Positions 1 through 5,164 of a DNA stretch of 8,351 nt are shown piece by piece. The stretch is from positions 1 through 8,351 of the forward strand of contig CAMPGP010000080.1 of NCBI GenBank assembly GCA_946885545.1, given 5' to 3'. Numbering within the stretch: position 1 is the stretch's first letter; every line of letters begins with the position of its first letter. The notes under the pieces were generated by a model. That model was not told the origin of the DNA. It saw only the letters and a list, made by a program, of their open reading frames with translations, and did no database searches. Source of the DNA: an uncultured Altererythrobacter sp. GTDB lineage: Bacteria > Pseudomonadota > Alphaproteobacteria > Sphingomonadales > Sphingomonadaceae. A program made the translations under genes and the position numbers.

Positions 1-247
1 CGCCGATGTAGAGCATCGGCGCCTCGTCGCGCTCGCCTTCGCCGATCACCACGGTCCCGTCGATCTCGAGCTGGTCGAAGGCCTTGCGCATCGCCTCGAC
101 CGCGGCGGCATCGGCCGCCTTCTCGTCGCCGCGCCCGATCAGCTTGCTCGCGGCGATCGCGGCGGCCTCGGTCACGCGGACCAGCTCGAGGACGAGCACG
201 CGGTCGAGCTGCGAGCTGGCGGCGGGCGTTTCGGAACGGTCATTCAT
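1..247 (-). CDS. glpX: Class II fructose-1,6-bisphosphatase, N-terminal part (runs off left edge)
   Basis: Reading leftward from the ATG at 247, the first 82 residues begin [20 protein letters not shown] and reach the window edge. The segment [16 protein letters not shown] (decoded from about 2-51) matches the signature of GlpX-type fructose-1,6-bisphosphatases, where the acidic residues bind the catalytic metal; the upstream [18 protein letters not shown] stretch is also typical. The family hydrolyses fructose-1,6-bisphosphate to fructose-6-phosphate in the cytoplasm for gluconeogenesis. The usual length is roughly 320 residues, so about three quarters is missing. A second ATG at 243 is out of frame, so 247 is the start. 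The gene diverges from the secreted-protein gene at 304, leaving only 56 bp for both leaders. In related genomes I recall glpX following hom directly; here a gene on the other strand separates them. Confidence 0.93.
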   Translation of the reverse strand, partial: MNDRSETPAASSQLDRVLVLELVRVTEAAAIAASKLIGRGDEKAADAAAVEAMRKAFDQLEIDGTVVIGEGERDEAPMLYIG

Positions 248-261
248 GCTGGATTCAGTCC

Positions 262-277
262 CCCAAGGGTGCTTGGG
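262..277. repeat. Short inverted repeat in the glpX divergent intergenic region
   Basis: CCCAAG (262-267) and CTTGGG (272-277) form a perfect 6-bp inverted repeat around GGTG. It lies in the 56-bp gap between two divergent starts, 15 nt upstream of the glpX ATG. It could be an operator or a small hairpin in the glpX leader. It is short enough in GC-rich DNA to be chance. Confidence 0.3.
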
Positions 278-303
278 AGGGCGCTTAGACAGCGGGAGCG
301 GGA

Positions 304-918
304 ATGTCGAGAAACCACCTGGCGCTTGCCCTCGGATTGGCCGCGGCCCCGCTCGCCGCGCAGGATCCGGGCCCCGGCCAGGTCGGCCCCGACCCGGTGG
401 ACGAAGCTTTCCGGGCCGTAAAGGAAACCTACGGTCCGCCCCCGCCAGAACAACCCCAGCCCGACTGCGAGCAACCCGAGGGTGACGAGATTGTCGTCTG
501 CGCGCGACTGGAGGAACAGTCGCAGTTCCGCGTCCGCTCCGACGAGGATGCAGAAGACGAATACGCTGCGGCGACGATGAACAAGGGCAACCCGCAGGCC
601 CCCAACGTCGACGGGCCGGGAATCTTCCAGGGTCCCGCCACCGTCGGCAACCTGTGTATCCCGGGCCTGCAGAAATGCCCGCCTCCCCCGGCCTACATCG
701 TCGACTTCGACGCGCTGCCTGAAGCACCGCCAGGGTCCGACGCGGAGCGTGTCGGCAAGGGGCTCGCCCCGCGCGGCAACGATGGCACCGTATCGCCGCC
801 ACCGGCTGCTCCGGATGCAGCACGGGCTACGGACCCGTCCGAAATCGCCAGCGGAGAGCGCCCTGCATTGCCACCCGGCACGGTACCGATCGAAATCGTC
901 ACCGCCGAGCCGGACTAG
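304..918 (+). CDS. Secreted, proline-rich, four-cysteine protein of unknown function
   Basis: This encodes 204 residues. Residues 1-20 ([20 protein letters not shown]) look like a Sec signal peptide with cleavage near A19/Q20. The mature protein is acidic and proline-rich, with cysteines at 55, 66, 118 and 125, consistent with disulfides in the periplasm or outside the cell. Residues 61-68 read DEIVVCAR, a short motif that I recall recurring in small secreted proteins of Sphingomonadales; its function is not known to me. The start is supported by GGGAG at 294-298, 5 nt before the ATG. The gene diverges from glpX and its stop is 10 bp from the stop of hom. The antisense frame is also open but encodes an arginine-rich product with no family features and overlaps hom, so this strand is preferred. 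No catalytic motif is visible. Confidence 0.78.
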   Translation: MSRNHLALALGLAAAPLAAQDPGPGQVGPDPVDEAFRAVKETYGPPPPEQPQPDCEQPEGDEIVVCARLEEQSQFRVRSDEDAEDEYAAATMNKGNPQAPNVDGPGIFQGPATVGNLCIPGLQKCPPPPAYIVDFDALPEAPPGSDAERVGKGLAPRGNDGTVSPPPAAPDAARATDPSEIASGERPALPPGTVPIEIVTAEPD

Positions 919-928
919 GCCGGGGCAC

Positions 929-2239
929 TCAGCCCTCGAGGATCTGCATCGAGAGCGGCGGCGCGGTAAAGCTTTCGGAATCGCGCAGAAGCTCGAGCGC
1001 GTGCGCCACGTTGCGCTCCGGCCCTTCATGCGCGACCATCGCGACGAGCACTTCGCCCCCTTCCTCCTGCCGTCCTTGCTGGATCAGACTTTCGATCGAG
1101 ACCCCAGCATCGCGCATCGCAGCGGTCATCTCGGCGAGCACCCCCGGCCGATCGGCGACGGTGAAGCGCAGGTAGGTGCGCCCGGTGCGGTGCCCGGCCT
1201 CGGCCCGCGCCATCGGCACCATCCCGGCGGAGGGGACCGAGAACGGCGCGCCGATTTCCCCGCGCGCGATGTCGATCAGATCGGCGACCACCGCGCTGGC
1301 CGTCGGGCCCGCGCCCGCGCCCGCGCCCTGAAACAGCAGGCGGCCGGAGAAATTGCCCTCGGCGACCACCGCATTGGTCGCACCGGTGACGTGGGCCAGC
1401 GGATGGCCCTTGGGAACGAGGCACGGCTTGACCCGCTGGAGCAGTGCCGGGGTTCCGTCGGCCGCTTCCTCGACGTCGGCCATGCCGATCAGCCGCACGA
1501 CGTAGCCGAGCGTGTCGGCACGCGCGATGTCCTCGGCCCGGATGCGCGCGATGCCCTCGCACTCGACCCCGGCAAAATCGACCCGCGAACCGAAGCCGAT
1601 CGCGGCAAGGATCGCGAGCTTGTGCGCCGCGTCGGTGCCTTCGATGTCGAACGCCGGATCGGCCTCCGCGAACCCCTTTCGCTGCGCCTCGGCGAGCGTG
1701 TCGCCGAAATCCGCGCCGTTCGCCTCCATCGTCGAGAGGATGTAGTTCGAAGTGCCGTTGAGGATGCCGTAGATACGCTCGATCGCATTGGCGGCGGCGC
1801 CTTCGCGCAACGCCTTGACTACCGGGATGCCGCCCGCGACCGCCGCTTCGAACTTGAGCGCGGAGCCTGCTGCCTCGGCCGCTTCGGCGAGTGCGGGGCC
1901 GTGGTGCGCGATCATCGCCTTGTTGGCGGTGACCAGCCCCTTGCCTGCTCGGATGGCGTTGCGCGCGAGGGTGAGCGCGGGACCGTCCGCCCCGCCGACC
2001 AATTCGACCACGACGTCGACATCGTCGCGCGCGGCCATGGCGGTCATGTCGTCGTCCCAGTCGAACCGGGTCAGGTCGACCCCGCGATCCTTGTCGCGGT
2101 CGCGCGCGCGGACCGCGACGATGCGCAGCTCGCGCCCGGCGCGGGCACGCAGCAGCGCGGCGTTGGTTTCGAGCAGGCGGATGACGCCCGCCCCGACCGT
2201 GCCGAGTCCGGCGAGCGCGATGCGCAGCGGCTCAGCCAC
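929..2239 (-). CDS. hom: Homoserine dehydrogenase with C-terminal ACT domain
   Basis: The 436-residue cytoplasmic enzyme reduces aspartate-4-semialdehyde to homoserine with NAD(P)H, the branch point to threonine and methionine. The nucleotide-binding motif GLGTVG is at 11-16, TANKA at 104-108 (K107), AGGIPVVK at 135-142, LNGTSNYIL at 160-168, and the substrate/catalytic segment EADPAFDIEGTDAAHK at 192-207 with E200, D203 and K207 in the expected places. GPTASAVVADLID follows at 311-323. Residues about 355-430 (RFTVADRPGVLAEMT onward) form an ACT domain, the usual allosteric module for end-product inhibition. Length is normal for the long form. The start is GTG at 2239: an in-frame TGA lies 30 nt upstream at 2267-2269 with no ATG between, although no clear Shine-Dalgarno precedes the GTG. 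It lies 89 bp after the lipoprotein gene on the same strand and may be co-transcribed. Confidence 0.97.
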   Translation of the reverse strand: MAEPLRIALAGLGTVGAGVIRLLETNAALLRARAGRELRIVAVRARDRDKDRGVDLTRFDWDDDMTAMAARDDVDVVVELVGGADGPALTLARNAIRAGKGLVTANKAMIAHHGPALAEAAEAAGSALKFEAAVAGGIPVVKALREGAAANAIERIYGILNGTSNYILSTMEANGADFGDTLAEAQRKGFAEADPAFDIEGTDAAHKLAILAAIGFGSRVDFAGVECEGIARIRAEDIARADTLGYVVRLIGMADVEEAADGTPALLQRVKPCLVPKGHPLAHVTGATNAVVAEGNFSGRLLFQGAGAGAGPTASAVVADLIDIARGEIGAPFSVPSAGMVPMARAEAGHRTGRTYLRFTVADRPGVLAEMTAAMRDAGVSIESLIQQGRQEEGGEVLVAMVAHEGPERNVAHALELLRDSESFTAPPLSMQILEG

Positions 2240-2272
2240 GGGGGGCGGAGGATTTGGCGGTGCGTTTCATGC

Positions 2273-2296
2273 CGATCGCCCTAACGCGGGCGATCG
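2273..2296 (-). promoter_or_regulatory. Hairpin in the hom leader
   Basis: CGATCGCCC (2273-2281) and GGGCGATCG (2288-2296) form a perfect 9-bp stem around a 6-nt loop in the 89-bp gap between the lipoprotein and hom genes. In the hom direction the hairpin ends 33 nt before the GTG and 2 nt before an ATG at 2270. That ATG opens a 12-codon frame (MKRTAKSSAPRG) ending at 2232, overlapping the first bases of hom. There is no U-tract after the stem, so it is not a standard terminator. It may be an mRNA structure controlling hom translation, a processing site, or an operator. No Thr, Met or Ile codon cluster of a classical attenuator is present. Confidence 0.4.
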
Positions 2297-2328
2297 CGCC
2301 ATGGGAACCAGTTTCGCTTGGCCGCGCG

Positions 2329-3186
2329 CTAGCTGCGGTTGCGGCGGCAGGGCCCGAGGCTCTGCTGGACGAAGCGGAAGTCCTCCAGCGCCTGCGCGCG
2401 CGACTGCGGGTCCTGCGCGAGATTAGCCGATTGCGGCAGCTCGTCGGGAAGGAAGCAGGCGATCCGGTACCACCCCAGCGTATCGCGCGCAGGCGGGCGC
2501 GCGGCCTGGTCGACGATCTCGGTCCACGACACGCCCCACACCGGAGCCATGTTCGGCCGACGCACGACGGTGATCGACACCGGCCCGTCGCCATCGGTGT
2601 TGAGGAACATCTGCGTTTCCGATTCGCCGGCGAGATTGCCCGGCATCGAGAGGATGTCGCGCACCCCGAGCACCGAGGGCGGCGCGTCGGGCGCAGCCAT
2701 CTCGGCCAGGATCGGGCGCAGGCGCGCCTCAAGTTCGGGCGTCCACGGAAGCTGCGCAGTCGGGCCGACCAGTTGGATTTCGCCGGGGCGCCCCTGCCCC
2801 GCGAGCGCGAAGAGGATCATTTCCTGCTTCTTCAGCTTGGGCGGGTCGCCGTCTTCGTCGACCGGCACATCGACCAGGTAGCGAAGCGATTCGCCGATCG
2901 GCACGCTACCCGCAATGAGCGCGGTCGTCCGTGCCTCGACGTAAAGCCGTGCATAGCCGGGTGCGACATTGGGCGCGCGCTCCGGCGACAGCGTCGCCTG
3001 ATCGCGAATCTCTGCACGGATCACGAGGTTGGCGCGATCGGCGAGGTCGGCGAGATCGGCGTAAGTTGGCGCGTTTGCTACCGCCACCGGCGTGGGGGCC
3101 GGCTGGGCCGCGGCACCGGCGCATGCCGCGAGAAGCCCGCTTGCCGACAGAATCGCAAGACTTTTAAGACTTTGAGTAAGGGCCAT
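2329..3186 (-). CDS. Putative lipoprotein of unknown function
   Basis: This encodes 285 residues with start ATG at 3186, preceded by GGGA at 5 nt spacing. The open frame extends further upstream and another ATG at 3201 would add five residues (MDGIF), but the chosen start gives the cleaner signal sequence. Residues 1-22 are a lipoprotein-type signal: K8, a hydrophobic core, then the lipobox LAAC with lipidated C22. A low-complexity Ala/Pro linker (23-40) follows, then a globular region of about 245 residues with recognisable blocks at 41-60 (YADLADLADRANLVIRAEI), 102-128 (RYLVDVPVD onward, KLKKQEMILFAL), and 174-194 (GVRDILSMPGNLAGESETQM). C244 and C280 near the C-terminus could form a disulfide. 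The protein should sit in the periplasm, anchored to a membrane. I do not recognise an enzymatic motif. It is upstream of hom on the same strand and diverges from tonB; neither neighbour tells its role. Confidence 0.8.
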   Translation of the reverse strand: MALTQSLKSLAILSASGLLAACAGAAAQPAPTPVAVANAPTYADLADLADRANLVIRAEIRDQATLSPERAPNVAPGYARLYVEARTTALIAGSVPIGESLRYLVDVPVDEDGDPPKLKKQEMILFALAGQGRPGEIQLVGPTAQLPWTPELEARLRPILAEMAAPDAPPSVLGVRDILSMPGNLAGESETQMFLNTDGDGPVSITVVRRPNMAPVWGVSWTEIVDQAARPPARDTLGWYRIACFLPDELPQSANLAQDPQSRAQALEDFRFVQQSLGPCRRNRS

Positions 3187-3301
3187 AAATATCCCGTCCA
3201 TGTGCGAATGCGCAATTTCGTGAACCGATTCGTGCTTGCTGCGTTCCAAGACGTGCGAGCGTGAATCCGTAGTTAACCGATAAAGCGTTTGCGCGGGTAT
3301 T

Positions 3302-3311
3302 GCTTCGAAGC
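3302..3311. promoter_or_regulatory. Perfect 10-bp palindrome, possible operator
   Basis: GCTTCGAAGC is self-complementary and is flanked by ATT on the left and TAAT on the right, giving nearly symmetric AT-rich ends. It lies 115 bp upstream of the lipoprotein start and 215 bp upstream of tonB. It could be a repressor site, but 10-bp palindromes occur by chance and I cannot match it to a known regulator. Confidence 0.25.
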
Positions 3312-3361
3312 TAATGGTCGCGCCGGTCCGGGGCAACCATAAGACAAGATGCTCGCGGGCA

Positions 3362-3392
3362 GGCCCATGCCGGGCCTTCCGGCACGTGGGCC
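3362..3392. repeat. Long bulged inverted repeat upstream of tonB
   Basis: GGCCCATGCCGG (3362-3373) pairs completely with CCGGCA (3379-3384) plus TGGGCC (3387-3392), leaving a 2-nt CG bulge at 3385-3386 and a 5-nt loop. That is a 12-bp, very GC-rich stem. No T-tract follows on either strand, so it is not an ordinary intrinsic terminator. It may act as an RNA structure, if transcribed, or as a protein-binding site. Confidence 0.5.
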
Positions 3393-3442
3393 CATTCGGC
3401 CTTCGCGTTTCGGGTATCGGCCGGCAGGGTGGACATTTGGGA

Positions 3443-3456
3443 TTGCCCTCTGGCAA
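3443..3456. promoter_or_regulatory. Inverted repeat TTGCC-N4-GGCAA, candidate operator
   Basis: TTGCC (3443-3447) and GGCAA (3452-3456) are perfect inverted repeats separated by CTCT. The right half overlaps the -24 element of the sigma-54-like sequence at 3451-3466, so a protein bound here would occlude it. Function is inferred from position only. Confidence 0.3.
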
Positions 3457-3466
3457 GGGATTTGCT
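3451..3466 (+). promoter_or_regulatory. Sigma-54-like -24/-12 promoter candidate for the ton operon
   Basis: TGGCAAG-GGAT-TTGCT matches the RpoN consensus TGGCACG-N4-TTGCW at all fixed positions except one (A for C at the sixth). The invariant GG (3452-3453) and GC (3464-3465) are exactly 10 bp apart. It points toward tonB and predicts a transcript start near 3477, giving a leader of about 50 nt that would begin with the repeat-flanked hairpin at 3483-3500. No enhancer-binding protein or its site can be identified here, and tonB operons are not usually RpoN-dependent, so this remains a candidate. Confidence 0.35.
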
Positions 3467-3475
3467 TGTCGTGAG

Positions 3476-3507
3476 GAGAGACGCCGGGCTTGCGCCCGGC
3501 GAGAGAC
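3476..3507 (+). promoter_or_regulatory. tonB leader hairpin flanked by direct repeats
   Basis: GCCGGGC (3483-3489) and GCCCGGC (3494-3500) form a perfect 7-bp stem with loop TTGC. The stem is bracketed by two exact copies of GAGAGAC (3476-3482 and 3501-3507). The second copy lies just before the tonB ribosome-binding region (GGAG at 3511-3514). No U-tract follows, so termination is unlikely; a role in mRNA stability or in ribosome access is plausible. Confidence 0.5.
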
Positions 3508-3526
3508 GATGGAGTGAAGCGACTGA

Positions 3527-4198
3527 ATGGCCTACGCTGACCAACAGATAAGCGGAAACCGGATGATCGCCATAGTTATTGTGGCGATCGTCCATGTCCT
3601 CGTCGGATATGCGTTGATTACCGGGCTCGCCTACAAGGCGGTGAGCGAGGTAGTCGAGCGTGTGACGACGGTCGATATCGAGGAGCCACCGCCGCCCGAG
3701 CCCGAGGACGAACCGCCCCCGCCCGAGCCGCAGCCGGATACCGCGCCGCCGCCGCCGGTAGCCCCGCCGCCGCCGATCAGCATCGCGCCTGCGCCGCCGC
3801 CGATCCGCACGCAGCCGACCATTCCGCCGCCCGCGCCGCCAGTGCTGCGCGTGCCGCCAGCGGCTCCGCCGGCCCCGCCGCCGCCGCCGCCGCCCCGGTT
3901 CGAGCCGAAGCGCGCCCAGCCGCGCGGCAACCCGGGCTCGTGGGTCACGAACGCCGACTACCGGAGCAGCTGGATCAGCCGCGAATACAGCGGTACGGCG
4001 TCGTTCAGCCTGCGTATCGGCGCCAATGGCCGGGTCGAATCGTGTTCGATCACCGGAGGATCCGCACCGCAGGAACTCAAGGATGCGACCTGCAGCTTGA
4101 TCCAGCGGCGCGCCCGCTTCTCGCCCGCCACCAACGGCAATGGCGACGAAGTGGCCGGCAACTACTCGAGCACGGTTCGCTGGGAGATCCCGAACTAG
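3527..4198 (+). CDS. tonB: TonB energy transducer
   Basis: The 223-residue protein links the inner-membrane ExbB/ExbD motor to TonB-dependent outer-membrane receptors. It has a short cytoplasmic N-terminus, one membrane anchor (about 13-35) containing H23 at the position of the functional TonB transmembrane histidine, a very proline-rich periplasm-spanning section (about 53-125, runs of PPPP with Glu early and Ala/Pro later), and a C-terminal TonB domain (about 140-223). C173 and C189 in the C-terminal domain (VESCSI and DATCSLIQRRARFSP) are the cysteine pair I associate with sphingomonad TonB proteins, probably a disulfide. The ATG is preceded by GGAG at 3511-3514 (12 nt) and GAAG at 3516-3519 (7 nt). 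It is first in an operon with exbB and two exbD genes. The proline section is encoded by near-repetitive CCG/GCC DNA, prone to length variation. Confidence 0.95.
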   Translation: MAYADQQISGNRMIAIVIVAIVHVLVGYALITGLAYKAVSEVVERVTTVDIEEPPPPEPEDEPPPPEPQPDTAPPPPVAPPPPISIAPAPPPIRTQPTIPPPAPPVLRVPPAAPPAPPPPPPPRFEPKRAQPRGNPGSWVTNADYRSSWISREYSGTASFSLRIGANGRVESCSITGGSAPQELKDATCSLIQRRARFSPATNGNGDEVAGNYSSTVRWEIPN

Positions 4199-4206
4199 CA
4201 TTTCCT

Positions 4207-4233
4207 CCGCCGCCGCGCCTGGCGCGGCGGCGG
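4207..4233 (+). promoter_or_regulatory. GC-rich hairpin between tonB and exbB
   Basis: CCGCCGCCGCGCC (4207-4219) is exactly complementary to 4221-4233, giving a stem of about 12 bp with a 3-nt loop. It begins 9 nt after the tonB stop. There is no immediate U-tract (a pyrimidine-rich stretch occurs only about 15 nt later), so full termination is unlikely. It may protect the tonB 3' end, guide mRNA cleavage, or cause partial read-through, allowing TonB and ExbB to be made in different amounts. Confidence 0.55.
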
Positions 4234-4276
4234 GACAACCCAACCCAAACTGCTTCTTTCTGAGAGGACTTTCGCA

Positions 4277-5089
4277 ATGACTTTTGAACTTCTTGCCGCC
4301 GCAGCGGGCGAGGCTGCCCCCCAGAACCAGTTCGGCTTCATGGAAGCCATGAACCAGGGCGGCCTGATCGCTTGGTCGATCTTCGGCGTTCTCGTGATCA
4401 TGTCGGTCGGTTCGTTCTACATCCTGATCACCAAGCTGCTCGAGCAGCAGAAGATCTTCAACCAGTACAAGAACGTCCGCTCCGGTTTCTGGCGCGCGGG
4501 CACCCTTCGCGAGGGTGCGACCAAGCTCGACAAGAACAGCGCCTGGCGCCAGCTGGTCGACGACGGCCTCGCCGCCGAAGACGCGCACGGCAAGATGACC
4601 GACAGCCTCGAAGCGCACGACTGGCTGCACGGCTCGCTCGCGCGTTCGGAAGCCTCGATCAACGCCAAGCTCGCAGGCGGCCTGCCGTTCCTCGCGACCG
4701 TCGGTGCGACCGCGCCGTTCGTCGGTCTGCTCGGTACGGTTATCGGTATCTACCGCGCGCTGATCAACATCGGCATCGCCGGTTCGGCCTCGATCGACAA
4801 GGTCGCCGGCCCGGTCGGTGAGGCGCTGATCATGACCGCGATCGGTCTGCTCGTCGCCGTTCCGGCCGTGCTTGCCTACAACTGGCTGCAGAGCCGCAAC
4901 AAGCGGATCGCCGAGCTGCTCTCGGGCTTCTCGACCGACATTCTCGCCAACATCAACTCGAAGGGTGCGGTGAAGCCGGCCCTGATGACCGCCACCTCGA
5001 CGCAGCAGGCTGGCAAGGCCGCGGCGACGGCACCGGCTTCGCGCCCGGTCGCCGGCACGACCACGACCACGACCACCACGAAGCGCTAA
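4277..5089 (+). CDS. exbB: ExbB, TonB-system proton channel subunit (MotA/TolQ/ExbB family)
   Basis: The 270-residue inner-membrane protein forms, in known systems, a pentamer around an ExbD dimer and conducts protons to drive TonB. Membrane segments are at about 28-53, 137-162 and 184-205. The family core GATAPFVGLLGTVIGIYRAL at 143-162 carries T154 at the place of the E. coli pore threonine T148, and GEALIMTAIGLLVAVPAV at 181-198 carries E182 and T187 in the places of E176 and T181. AGAGGA at 4263-4268 lies 8 nt before the ATG. An extra C-terminal tail (about 232-270) is rich in Ala and Thr and ends in eight threonines then KR; it should face the cytoplasm and is not part of the conserved fold. 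It lies between tonB and exbD1 with structured spacers on both sides. Confidence 0.96.
   Translation: MTFELLAAAAGEAAPQNQFGFMEAMNQGGLIAWSIFGVLVIMSVGSFYILITKLLEQQKIFNQYKNVRSGFWRAGTLREGATKLDKNSAWRQLVDDGLAAEDAHGKMTDSLEAHDWLHGSLARSEASINAKLAGGLPFLATVGATAPFVGLLGTVIGIYRALINIGIAGSASIDKVAGPVGEALIMTAIGLLVAVPAVLAYNWLQSRNKRIAELLSGFSTDILANINSKGAVKPALMTATSTQQAGKAAATAPASRPVAGTTTTTTTTKR
5057..5074 (+). repeat. Tandem hexamer ACGACC x3 in the exbB 3' end
   Basis: Three exact copies of ACGACC encode Thr-Thr pairs and, with ACC ACG at 5075-5080, make the eight-threonine run of ExbB (residues 261-268). A change in copy number would stay in frame and only alter tail length. Confidence 0.7.
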
Positions 5090-5100
5090 GGCGCCGTGAT

Positions 5101-5126
5101 GCCGGGCCGGCTTCGGCCGGTCCGGC
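5101..5126 (+). promoter_or_regulatory. cUUCGg tetraloop hairpin between exbB and exbD1
   Basis: Bases 5101-5111 pair with 5116-5126 (11 bp including one G-U at 5106/5121) around the loop TTCG closed by C-G, the exceptionally stable C(UUCG)G tetraloop. It starts 11 nt after the exbB stop. No U-tract follows, and exbD1 has its own ribosome-binding site 28 nt further on, so read-through is expected. Such a structure can block 3' exonucleases and favour the upstream message, which would fit the excess of ExbB over ExbD in the complex. Confidence 0.65.
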
Positions 5127-5164
5127 GCCACCTGTGAAACGGAAAAGTTGGATAGGATATAGAC

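Larger units (their letters stand above)
3187..3526. other. 340-bp divergent intergenic region upstream of tonB
   Basis: No convincing gene lies here. A 67-codon plus-strand frame (3314-3517) has a composition and content I do not recognise and would be mostly upstream of the best promoter candidate. The region must hold promoters for the leftward lipoprotein gene and the rightward ton operon. It contains a palindrome at 3302-3311, a bulged hairpin at 3362-3392, an inverted repeat at 3443-3456 overlapping a sigma-54-like element at 3451-3466, and a hairpin flanked by direct repeats at 3476-3507. I see no clear sigma-70 type -35/-10 pair and no obvious Fur box. Confidence 0.6.

Noticed and set aside
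919..928. Possible shared terminator between the convergent secreted-protein and hom genes
   Set aside because: Only 10 bp separate the stops and I see no stem with a T-tract on either side.
244..1029. 261-codon minus-strand frame opposite the secreted protein
   Set aside because: It is Arg-rich, overlaps hom, and has no signal or domain, whereas the plus-strand frame has a signal peptide, a ribosome-binding site and the EIVVCAR motif.
749..2284. 511-codon plus-strand frame across hom
   Set aside because: It lies antisense to an unmistakable homoserine dehydrogenase and its product is a low-complexity Arg/Gly/Asp sequence.
3314..3517. 67-codon plus-strand frame upstream of tonB, considered as a leader peptide
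   Set aside because: It has no ribosome-binding site of note, its product is unlike any family I know, and the best promoter candidate lies inside it near its end.
3684..3900. CCG/GCC-rich repetitive stretch, considered as a repeat array
   Set aside because: It encodes the proline-rich periplasm-spanning section of TonB; there is no regular repeat unit.
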